25,208 nt of DNA from Bacillota bacterium (GTDB taxonomy: Bacteria; Bacillota; Clostridia; Oscillospirales; Ruminococcaceae). Below are positions 6,798-13,453 of this stretch, piece after piece. Location of the stretch: assembly GCA_023457355.1 (NCBI GenBank), contig JAEWLW010000015.1, forward strand, positions 1 through 25,208, in the 5' to 3' direction. How positions within the stretch are numbered: position 1 is the first letter of the stretch; every line of letters begins with the position of its first letter. The translations under genes were made by a program, and so were the position numbers. The notes under the pieces are model-generated. The model was not told the origin of the DNA, did no database searches, and was given only the letters and a program-made list of their open reading frames with translations.

Positions 6798-7892
6798 TCA
6801 CTTAACATCTTCGTCAGTTACATCGACAAACTCTTCACCATAGCGTTCAGCGTCACGCTTTCTGGCGGCTGCCAGTTTGCGGCGTGTGATCTCCTTTTGA
6901 GACAGGCCGCTTTCGTTCGGACTTTTCGTATTCTCTTCCTTGGCCTTTTTCTTCTGTTCAATGCGTTCCTGGCGCTCGCGCTCGCGCAGTTCTGCCTCGG
7001 CCACCTTTGCTTTTTCAATTTCTTCCGCGGGATTCATAACCTTGTTTAAAACAATGCTTTGAACGGTCGACAGAATATTGGACATAAGCCAATAGATGCC
7101 CACGCCAGCCGGAACGATAAACGAAATCCAGACGCTCATCAGCGGCATCATCAACAGCATGCTGTTGGTCATACCGGCCATCTGACCATCGGAACTTGAA
7201 GCGGTGGATTGCTTTGTAACCAGGCTCATCATCAGCGAGGTCACACCGGAAAGAACCGGAATCAACAATAAAACAATATAAAGACCCATCGGCTTATCCC
7301 CAGGCGTCAGGGAGGGCTGCTCACCCAAAAATAAACCGAAAAGCGAAAAATCAAAATTAGATAGTTTATCGGTAACATCGGCGCCCAAACCCTGAATAAA
7401 AGGGGAGGGGTCAATTTTAACGGCGTTTAATACGCTTATTTCTTTAGAGTAATTGCTCATACCGCCGGCGCCCAGTACACCCGTGGCAATTTCAATTGCC
7501 TTGCTGATTGTTTCGGTGGGCAATCTAAGCATGTGCTTAATCGGGCTGTAGATAACATCCAGCATGCCAAACAGAATCGGGAACTGAATCAGCATCGGCA
7601 AACATGAGGACATGGGGGAGAAGCCCTCTTCATTATACAGCTTTTGAAGCTCTTCGGAATACTTTTGCTTATTATTCCCATAAGCTTTTTGAAGCGCCTT
7701 CATCTTTGGCTGCATTCTCGCGTTGGAAATAAGCCCTTTTTGCTGCTTGATGCCCAGCGGTATCATTAAAACCTTGACCAGGATTGAAAACAGGATCAGC
7801 GTGATGCCATAATTATGTGTGAGCCCGTTGATGTAATACATAATGAACCCAAGAACCCAGCCCACCGGCGCAAACAAATTTACAATGCTCAT
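6798..7892 (-). CDS. yidC: Membrane protein insertase YidC/OxaA/SpoIIIJ family
   Basis: YidC inserts proteins into the cytoplasmic membrane, alone or with SecYEG. The 364 residues show a first helix near the N-terminus without an obvious lipobox, then the family block around Lys40 (ILVKVLMIPL), where the hydrophilic-groove positive charge normally sits. Next come the cytoplasmic hairpin (QPKMKALQKAYG, EGFSPMSSCLPMLIQ-PILFGM) and further membrane segments. An extracytoplasmic loop of roughly 85 residues (about 118-203) is longer than in Bacillus. The C-terminus from about 290 is highly charged (Lys/Arg/Glu), as expected for ribosome contact. GGAGG lies before the ATG. Followed by jag in the same transcript. 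Confidence 0.95.
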   Translation of the reverse strand: MSIVNLFAPVGWVLGFIMYYINGLTHNYGITLILFSILVKVLMIPLGIKQQKGLISNARMQPKMKALQKAYGNNKQKYSEELQKLYNEEGFSPMSSCLPMLIQFPILFGMLDVIYSPIKHMLRLPTETISKAIEIATGVLGAGGMSNYSKEISVLNAVKIDPSPFIQGLGADVTDKLSNFDFSLFGLFLGEQPSLTPGDKPMGLYIVLLLIPVLSGVTSLMMSLVTKQSTASSSDGQMAGMTNSMLLMMPLMSVWISFIVPAGVGIYWLMSNILSTVQSIVLNKVMNPAEEIEKAKVAEAELRERERQERIEQKKKAKEENTKSPNESGLSQKEITRRKLAAARKRDAERYGEEFVDVTDEDVK

Positions 7893-7952
7893 TTAGTTTC
7901 CTCCATTATCATCTTTAAAAAGACGCACCGAATAAGGCGTAAGAAGAAGGGT

Positions 7953-8231
7953 TTAGCGGCGCTTGTCCTTTTTATTGCTTTTGCTGTAAACTTGATATTC
8001 CCTGCGGAAGGTAAAATGCTCCGGCACAGGATCATATCCACCCCTGGAAAAGGGATTGCAGCGCAAAATGCGCCAAACCGAAAGTAACCCGCCCCGAATC
8101 GCGCCAAAGCGGTCGATCGCCTCTAAGGCATAGCTGGAGCAGGTTGGAATATAAATACAGCGCGGCTGTGTATAGCGTGAGATACCTTCACGATAAAGAT
8201 AAACCAACGCTTTAAAAATGCGCTTCATCAT
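7953..8231 (-). CDS. yidD: Membrane protein insertion efficiency factor YidD
   Basis: YidD is a small inner-leaflet membrane-associated protein that helps YidC-dependent insertion. The 92 residues contain the full family signature: YIPTCSSYALEAI, then RFGAIRGGLLSVWRILRCNPF and GGYDPVP. Two ATG codons occur in tandem at the start and either may be used. Its start overlaps the rnpA end by 20 bp, implying coupled translation. It lies between rnpA and yidC as in most bacteria. Confidence 0.95.
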   Translation of the reverse strand: MMKRIFKALVYLYREGISRYTQPRCIYIPTCSSYALEAIDRFGAIRGGLLSVWRILRCNPFSRGGYDPVPEHFTFRREYQVYSKSNKKDKRR

Positions 8232-8568
8232 TTGAAATAAAATAAGGAGAAAGATGCTTTTTCATGACTTTATAAACCTCCTGCATGGTGCAGTTGGTGG
8301 TTCTTGCCCGGGCGACAAACACAATGTCATAACCAATTTCCTGAGAAAAACGAGGCAGAAGGAGGCGGTAAGCCTCCCTGATGACTCTACGTGCCCGGTT
8401 GCGGTCGTGCGCTTTACCGATCTTTTTACTGGTGGTAATTCCAATGCGGTTAAAGCCATATCGGTTTTTTGCCACATAGGTCACCAAAGGGGCGCTGATT
8501 GCACCCTTTTTCCGGTAAAGTTTTCGGAATTCATGGTTCTGGTTCAACGAGACTGTCTTTTGCAACAC
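8212..8568 (-). CDS. rnpA: Ribonuclease P protein component RnpA
   Basis: RnpA is the protein cofactor of the RNase P ribozyme that removes tRNA 5' leaders. The 118 residues have the conserved sequence KKIGKAHDRNRARRVIREAYR with the RNR motif (56-58). N-terminal LNQNHEFRKLYRKKG is the usual substrate-binding segment. I chose the GTG at 8568 with AAAGGG upstream; a TTG one codon later is equally possible. It overlaps yidD and follows rpmH with a hairpin in between. Confidence 0.95.
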   Translation of the reverse strand: MLQKTVSLNQNHEFRKLYRKKGAISAPLVTYVAKNRYGFNRIGITTSKKIGKAHDRNRARRVIREAYRLLLPRFSQEIGYDIVFVARARTTNCTMQEVYKVMKKHLSPYFISNDEAHF

Positions 8569-8616
8569 CGCAAGCCCTTTCGCATGCCTTCGTTTCTCAA
8601 ACGAAAAACAGAAATA

Positions 8617-8645
8617 AAGGTCACACTGACAAACGGTGTGACCTT
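8617..8645 (-). terminator. Hairpin between rpmH and rnpA (attenuator or partial terminator)
   Basis: A perfect 10-bp stem AAGGTCACAC / GTGTGACCTT encloses a 9-nt loop. On the minus strand it starts 6 bp past the rpmH stop codon and is followed by TTTATTTCTGTTTTTC. A leaky terminator or RNA-processing stop here would allow more L34 message than RnpA message from one promoter. Confidence 0.65.
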
Positions 8646-8651
8646 AACACA

Positions 8652-8786
8652 TTAGTACGTGAGCCTTGCTCTGCCCTTTGCACGACGGCGGGCGAGTACC
8701 TTGCGACCGTTTCTCGTTTTCATTCTCTTACGGAAACCGTGTTCCTTCTTGCGCTGAAGCTTCTTCGGCTGGTAGGTTCTTACCAT
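8652..8786 (-). CDS. rpmH: 50S ribosomal protein L34
   Basis: The 44-residue, very basic protein reads MVRTYQPKKLQRKKEHGFRK at its start and RRRAKGRARLTY at its end, a near-consensus L34. The strong ribosome site AAAGGAGG lies upstream of the ATG. It is the first gene leftwards from the origin, immediately divergent from dnaA, as in nearly all Firmicutes. A strong promoter precedes it. Confidence 0.98.
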   Translation of the reverse strand: MVRTYQPKKLQRKKEHGFRKRMKTRNGRKVLARRRAKGRARLTY

Positions 8787-8824
8787 AGAAAACCCCTCCT
8801 TTCAGGGAAACCTTGCAGATAACT

Positions 8825-8854
8825 AGTATAGACTAAAAAGCCCTGTAAAGTCAA
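8825..8854 (-). promoter_or_regulatory. Predicted sigma-A promoter of rpmH-rnpA-yidD operon
   Basis: On the minus strand TTGACT (8854-8849) and TATACT (8830-8825) are separated by 18 bp, close to the vegetative consensus. The start point would be roughly 30 bp before the rpmH ATG. Confidence 0.8.
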
Positions 8855-9023
8855 GAACCTTTTATTAAAAACAATGTATTTATCAGCATTTTACAAGTAA
8901 ATCACCATCATATTCTGAATAAATCGTTTTTTGAAAAATTTTTTTGTTTTTTATTGCATGCGCCCGAATTTTTAAGCTTGTCCTTCTCCCTGTTCCTATT
9001 ATATATATTATCCTGTATCACGG

Positions 9024-9052
9024 TTGAAAGATTTACTTTTTTATGATATTAT
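9024..9052 (+). promoter_or_regulatory. Predicted sigma-A promoter of dnaA
   Basis: TTGAAA (9024-9029) and TATTAT (9047-9052) are separated by exactly 17 bp, about 50 bp upstream of the dnaA start codon. In Bacillus dnaA represses its own promoter through DnaA boxes; no such box is visible here. Confidence 0.75.
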
Positions 9053-9102
9053 AAGCTAGAATATTTGTATGCGGCCGTACGGCTGTTTTTGGAGGTTAGT
9101 TC

Positions 9103-10446
9103 ATGGATTCTACCATGGAAATGTTTGAGTTGATTAAGGATTATTGTCGACAACAGATGCCGGCAGGGCCTTATTCTCTTTGGATTAAAGATATTGTTTG
9201 CCAAAAGTTTGATCATACAGGTGCTGTGCTGGCGGTTCCGACTGATTTTCGCAAACAGATTATAGAAGCAAAATATTTTGATTTTCTTTCCAGCGCGTTT
9301 AAAGAAGTTCTTGGCTTCTCGGTAGAATTGACAATTGTCAGCGAAGAAAGTATCAAATCGCCGGCTCCAGAAATGCCATCTCCCGCACCGGTTAAAAAAG
9401 AATCGATTGACCTCAACTTTTCCTCTGTTGGGGAGTATGATTATACCTTTTCCACCTTTATTGTGGGTGCATCCAACAAGTTTGCCCATGCGGCCAGCCT
9501 TGCCGTTGCAACAAACCCAGCATCCTCCTATAATCCGCTGTTTATATACGGCGGTTCGGGCTTGGGCAAAACGCATTTGCTCAATGCTATTTGCGCTGAA
9601 ATTTCACAAAGCCAGCCCGATTTTAAAATTATCTACGTCAAAGGCGAAGATTTTACCAACGAACTTATTACGGCGATTAAAACTGAGCGGACTAAATACT
9701 TTCATGACAAATACCGCCAGGCCGACGTTCTGCTGGTGGACGATATTCAGTTCATCAGCGGCAAAGAAATGACACAGGAAGAATTCTTCCATACCTTCAA
9801 TACCTTATATGAAGCGAACAAACAAATTGTTTTAACCTCCGACCGTCCGCCCAAGGAAATTAAAACCCTGGAGGACAGGCTTCGCACCCGCTTTGAATCA
9901 GGTCTTATTGCGGATGTTCAGCCGCCGGATTATGAAACGCGGGTTGCAATTTTACGCCGAAAAGCTGAGCTTCTCGACATCAGTCTGCCTGACGATGTTA
10001 CCGAATATATTGCAAACCGTCTCAAAACAAATATTCGCCAGCTGGAGGGAACTGTTAAAAAAATTAAGGCATTTAAGCTTTTGGCAAACACCCCCCCCTC
10101 TATTTCCATCGCGCAAAACGCCATCCGGGATATTTTAAATGACAGCCAGCCTATTTCTGTAACGGTTGACCGTATTATCAACGAGGTTTCCCGTTCATTT
10201 GAAGTTTCGGTTCAAAATATTCGTTCAATGGATCGTACGGCGCCCGTATCAGCCGCGCGTCAGGCGGCCATGTATATCATCCGTGAGGTTGCGCATCTTT
10301 CGATGTCTGCTATTGGCGAGGAATTTTCAGGCCGCGACCATTCGACGGTCGTTTATACCATCAACCAAACTAAAAAGCTTATGAAGACGAACCCGCACTT
10401 TAAAAATACCGTCGAAGATATTATTAAAAATATTCGCGACAGCTAA
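9103..10446 (+). CDS. dnaA: Chromosomal replication initiator protein DnaA
   Basis: DnaA is the AAA+ ATPase that binds and opens the origin. The 447 residues show domain I (about 1-80), a short proline-rich linker (about 85-100) and the AAA+ core. The core has Walker A GGSGLGKT (150-157), Walker B VLLVDD (209-214), a probable Arg finger Arg263 and sensor 2 Arg312. Domain IV ends with the signature SGRDHSTV (409-416). GGAGG precedes the ATG. Compared with E. coli, several domain IV positions differ: the contact positions Pro423 and Thr435 correspond to Ser402 and Ser414, and Pro406 is Ala385, while Arg399 (Arg378) and the Asp-His pair (412-413) are kept. This may go with the unusual origin motifs downstream. 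Confidence 0.98.
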   Translation: MDSTMEMFELIKDYCRQQMPAGPYSLWIKDIVCQKFDHTGAVLAVPTDFRKQIIEAKYFDFLSSAFKEVLGFSVELTIVSEESIKSPAPEMPSPAPVKKESIDLNFSSVGEYDYTFSTFIVGASNKFAHAASLAVATNPASSYNPLFIYGGSGLGKTHLLNAICAEISQSQPDFKIIYVKGEDFTNELITAIKTERTKYFHDKYRQADVLLVDDIQFISGKEMTQEEFFHTFNTLYEANKQIVLTSDRPPKEIKTLEDRLRTRFESGLIADVQPPDYETRVAILRRKAELLDISLPDDVTEYIANRLKTNIRQLEGTVKKIKAFKLLANTPPSISIAQNAIRDILNDSQPISVTVDRIINEVSRSFEVSVQNIRSMDRTAPVSAARQAAMYIIREVAHLSMSAIGEEFSGRDHSTVVYTINQTKKLMKTNPHFKNTVEDIIKNIRDS

Positions 10447-10501
10447 TTCAACATTTTTTAATCGTTTAGTTGTTTATAAATTCCACCGGTTTTTAAAGTT
10501 C

Positions 10502-10690
10502 TTCTTAACATTTAACAACAGTTCTTAAACCGCTTTTAACATGCCCTTTTGAGGCCGTGTTATTTTTATTTGTTTTTAAAAATTTTTTCAAGACTTTTTT
10601 TCTTGAATTTTTGGTGTTTTAATCAGCCTTTTTATATTTTTTAACACTTTTAACGGCCCCTACTGCTACTGCTAAATATTATTGTCTTTC
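10502..10690 (+). other. Candidate replication origin (oriC) module in the dnaA-dnaN spacer
   Basis: TTTTAACA-like words recur on the plus strand: 10502-10510, 10509-10517, 10533-10541, 10637-10646, and CTTTTAACG at 10647-10655. The last two are adjacent. They are followed by a GC-rich patch (10654-10660), then two and a half copies of CTACTG (10660-10674), and then an AT-rich run. On the bottom strand the repeat reads TAG-CAG-TAG-CAG-TAG, similar to DnaA-trio elements. The order box, GC patch, trios, AT-rich DNA is that of the Bacillus basal unwinding system. No canonical DnaA box is present, so the call rests on position and layout. Confidence 0.55.
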
Positions 10691-10716
10691 TGTCTTTTTT
10701 AGAAAAGGAGATCATT

Positions 10717-11826
10717 ATGAAAATTAAATGTGAAAAATCAATCCTTTGCGATGCTGCGTCGGTTGTCAGCAGAGCGGTATCTTCACGCTCACCGCTGCCT
10801 ACTCTGGAGGGGATTTTGATCCGCACCGCGGACAATACCATTGAATTATTTGGCTATGATCTCGATATTGGGATTTCCACTAAAATAGACGCCCAGATAG
10901 AAGCAGGAGGAGAAATCGTTCTACCGGCGAAAGTGCTGCTGGAAATTGTCAAGAAATTGCCCGGTGAATTTGTTACAATCACGGTAGGTGATAAGTGCCT
11001 GACCGAAATTAAAAGCGGTTTTTCGGAATTTACAATTTTGGGTATGCCCGCCGATGAATTTCCCGAATTTCCCGCCATCGGTGAAGTTACCGATTTCAGC
11101 ATCACTGAAGATATCTTAAAATCCATGATTGACCAGACTATTTTTGCTATCAGCCAATCTGATGCAAAACCGATTCACACCGGTTCTTTGTTTGAAGTTA
11201 AAGGCGGTTCTTTTTCGGTTGTTTCTATCGATGGTTATCGCTTGGCTCTTCGGAATGAAAAAGTTGCCTTTGAAAGTGATATCAGTTTTGTGGTCCCCGG
11301 TCGTGCACTAAATGAAATTTCACGTATTCTCAGCGAAGGCTCGGATGACCTTGTCGGTATGCAGATATCCAGAAAGCATATCATTTTTCACATTGGCAGT
11401 TTTCAGGTGTTTTCTCGCCTTTTGGAAGGTGATTTTCTTGATTATAATGCTGCTATTCCAAAAACCAGCAGCACAAAGGTCAAAATTAACACAAGAGAAT
11501 TTATCGATGCTGTGGAGCGTGTGAGCCTTTTAATTTCAGACCGTATTAAAAGCCCGCTGCGCGTTAAATTTGTCGATGATGAGATTATCTTAAACTGTTC
11601 CACTGCGCTTGGCCGCGCAGTGGATACGGTGCCCGCATCCATTGATGGCGGATCTCTGGAAATGGGCTTTAACAATCGTTATTTGCTCGATGCGTTGCGC
11701 GCCGCACAATGTGACGAGGTCTGTCTTGAAATTTCCGGCCCGTTGTCGCCAATGAAGGTGGTTCCGGTCAACTTAAATTCTTTTATATTCCTTGTGCTTC
11801 CGGTCCGCTTAAAATCTGATATGTAA
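10717..11826 (+). CDS. dnaN: DNA polymerase III subunit beta (sliding clamp)
   Basis: DnaN forms the ring-shaped dimeric clamp that holds the replicative polymerase on DNA. The 369 residues show the three-fold clamp repeat, with typical blocks LPTLEGILI (near 28-36), SIDGYRLA in the middle domain and the C-terminal LPVRL close to the end that forms part of the partner-binding pocket. AAGGAG lies 7 nt before the ATG. It follows dnaA after a 270-bp AT-rich spacer that probably contains the origin, and is followed by yaaA with 12 bp between them. Confidence 0.97.
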   Translation: MKIKCEKSILCDAASVVSRAVSSRSPLPTLEGILIRTADNTIELFGYDLDIGISTKIDAQIEAGGEIVLPAKVLLEIVKKLPGEFVTITVGDKCLTEIKSGFSEFTILGMPADEFPEFPAIGEVTDFSITEDILKSMIDQTIFAISQSDAKPIHTGSLFEVKGGSFSVVSIDGYRLALRNEKVAFESDISFVVPGRALNEISRILSEGSDDLVGMQISRKHIIFHIGSFQVFSRLLEGDFLDYNAAIPKTSSTKVKINTREFIDAVERVSLLISDRIKSPLRVKFVDDEIILNCSTALGRAVDTVPASIDGGSLEMGFNNRYLLDALRAAQCDEVCLEISGPLSPMKVVPVNLNSFIFLVLPVRLKSDM

Positions 11827-11838
11827 AGGGCTGTGCAT

Positions 11839-12072
11839 ATGAAAAAAATTACCATCACCACAGAGTTTATTAAATTGGATGCGCTGCTGAAATTCGCGGG
11901 AGAAACGATGACCGGCGGTGAAGCAAAAGAAATTATTCAGGCAGGGCTTGTTGCCGTCAACGGCGAAACCTGTGTAATGCGGGGCAAAAAAATAAGACCG
12001 GGTGATAGGGTCTCTGTGAATGGCGATGAACTGGAGGTTATTTTGGGTGAAGGTAACCCGCCTCTCAATTAA
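11839..12072 (+). CDS. yaaA: S4-domain RNA-binding protein YaaA
   Basis: This 77-residue protein consists mainly of one S4 RNA-binding domain: FIKLDALLKFAGETMTGGEAK, then IIQAGLVAVNGE and KIRPGD. Small S4 proteins between dnaN and recF are standard in Firmicutes; Bacillus YaaA is linked to ribosome assembly. The ATG at 11839 has AAAGGG 8 nt upstream; a GTG two codons earlier is less likely. It overlaps recF by 26 bp, so translation of the two is probably coupled. Confidence 0.92.
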   Translation: MKKITITTEFIKLDALLKFAGETMTGGEAKEIIQAGLVAVNGETCVMRGKKIRPGDRVSVNGDELEVILGEGNPPLN

Positions 12073-13129
12073 TAAATTTCGAAATTTAACCGATATCTAC
12101 TGTGAACCTTCCGCCGGCGTCAATGTTATTTTTGGTGAGAACGGGCAGGGAAAAACAAACTTACTTGAAGCTATCTGGCTTTTTACAGGCGCCAGAAGCT
12201 TCAGGGGTGCCCAGGCATCGGATTATATTCCTTTTGGAGAAGCCAGAAGTATCTTTTCGGTGACTTATAACGATTCAAATAGGGAAAATCTGACAAATAT
12301 AACATTGGGCGATAAAAAAGAGGTTTTGCAAAACGGTGTTGCACTGGAATCGTTATCGGCGCTTTCCGGCAGTTTTTGTTCTGTGGTTTTTTCGCCGGCG
12401 CATCTCAATCTGGTAAAGGGTGGTCCCGCGGAACGCCGAAAGGCGCTGGATGTCGTTATAGGACAAATAAAGCCGCGGTATATTGCTGTATGTCAGGAAT
12501 ACCAGAAGCAACTGTATCAACGAAATTCGTTATTGAAAGATATTCCTTTTTCGTCGTCATTATTGGATACATTGGATGTATGGGATCAAAGTCTGGCAAA
12601 AACAGGCGCTCTGATCGCCAGAACCCGCAAAAGTTTTTTGGAAAAATTAATTCCTTTTTCGGATGATTTCTATAAAGGCATTTCTTCTGGACGCGAAGAA
12701 CTCTCCCTGTCTTATTTTTCGACACTTGAGATAGAAAACGTCATTTCAGAAGAAACCATGCTTTCGCTTTTAAAAAAGCACAGAGCCGAAGATATTCGTG
12801 TCGGCTCTTCTTCGGTCGGGCCGCACCGCGATGACCTTTTAATTGATATTAATGCCATGCCTGCAAGAAATTTTGGTTCACAGGGGCAGCAGCGCAGCGC
12901 CGTTTTAGCTTTAAAGCTTGGAGAGTGCGCGTTAATTGAGCAAGTCACCAGCCAGAAACCGGTCGTACTTTTGGATGATGTCATGAGTGAACTTGACGAT
13001 TTAAGACGCGATTTTCTGTTGCATCGGTTACTTGATCGGCAAATATTTATCACCTGTTGTGACCCGCGTCAGGTGGTGGATGTGGATGCATCTTATAAAA
13101 TTGAGGCGGGCAGGCTGGTGGCACAGTAA
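12047..13129 (+). CDS. recF: DNA replication and repair protein RecF
   Basis: RecF is an SMC-like ATPase that helps load RecA at single-strand gaps. Walker A is GENGQGKT (30-37), the ABC-type signature lies near SQGQQRSAVLALKLGE, and Walker B is PVVLLDDVMSELD. The C-terminus ends with FITCCDP, where the sensor segment usually lies. I chose the GTG at 12047 because CTGGAGG lies 9 nt upstream and the product then begins VKVTRLSINKFRN, as RecF proteins do. This gives 360 residues. ATGs at 12020 or 12026 would add a non-conserved leader encoded in yaaA. Confidence 0.95.
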   Translation: MKVTRLSINKFRNLTDIYCEPSAGVNVIFGENGQGKTNLLEAIWLFTGARSFRGAQASDYIPFGEARSIFSVTYNDSNRENLTNITLGDKKEVLQNGVALESLSALSGSFCSVVFSPAHLNLVKGGPAERRKALDVVIGQIKPRYIAVCQEYQKQLYQRNSLLKDIPFSSSLLDTLDVWDQSLAKTGALIARTRKSFLEKLIPFSDDFYKGISSGREELSLSYFSTLEIENVISEETMLSLLKKHRAEDIRVGSSSVGPHRDDLLIDINAMPARNFGSQGQQRSAVLALKLGECALIEQVTSQKPVVLLDDVMSELDDLRRDFLLHRLLDRQIFITCCDPRQVVDVDASYKIEAGRLVAQ

Positions 13130-13143
13130 AGGAGCGCTTGTGT

Positions 13144-13404
13144 ATGTATTTACATCTAGGTCAGGAAACAGTGGTCAGACTTCAGGATATCATCGGTATT
13201 TTTGATATTGAAACTTCTTCTGTCGGAAAAGAAACACGATGGTTTTTATCCCGTGCAGAAAAAAATATGATGGTGACAAACGTTTCAAATGATTTGCCCA
13301 AGAGCTTTGTTATTTGTAATGATAACGGCACAACGCGTGTTTATATATCTCAGATTTCGACTGCGACGCTGAAGAGAAGAACCAGGTTTATCGAGAACCT
13401 TTAG
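13144..13404 (+). CDS. remB: Extracellular matrix/biofilm regulator RemB family (DUF370)
   Basis: The 86-residue protein begins MYLHLGQETVVRLQDIIGIF, closely matching Bacillus RemB (YaaB), and ends with the typical STATLKRRTRFIE. In Bacillus the paralogue RemA is a DNA-binding activator of matrix genes and RemB is needed for normal biofilm formation; the role here is inferred. The ATG at 13144 has GGAG 9 nt upstream. It lies 14 bp after recF and 49 bp before gyrB, as in other Firmicutes, and is probably part of the dnaN-to-gyrA transcript. Confidence 0.9.
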   Translation: MYLHLGQETVVRLQDIIGIFDIETSSVGKETRWFLSRAEKNMMVTNVSNDLPKSFVICNDNGTTRVYISQISTATLKRRTRFIENL

Positions 13405-13453
13405 ATAATTGAAAAATAACCAGAAGTTAAGGCTAGAATAGGAGCGAATATTT

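Larger units (their letters stand above)
8787..9102. other. rpmH-dnaA divergent intergenic region (origin-flanking)
   Basis: This 316-bp gene-free gap holds the divergent rpmH and dnaA promoters and is strongly AT-rich in the middle (runs of T around 8930-8960 and a TATATATATTAT tract near 9000). Gene direction switches here. In Bacillus the equivalent gap carries a DnaA-box cluster (incA/B). I found no TTATCCACA-type box on either strand in this gap. Nothing else is recognisable. Confidence 0.7.

Noticed and set aside
10587..10607. TTCAAGA / TCTTGAA hairpin in the dnaA-dnaN spacer as a dnaA terminator
   Set aside because: The stem is only 7 bp and AT-rich; T runs are everywhere in this spacer, so it cannot be told from background.
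11055..11075. Two ATTTCCC half-sites resembling the Noc site
   Set aside because: They are tandem half-sites in dnaN coding sequence, not the palindrome Noc needs.
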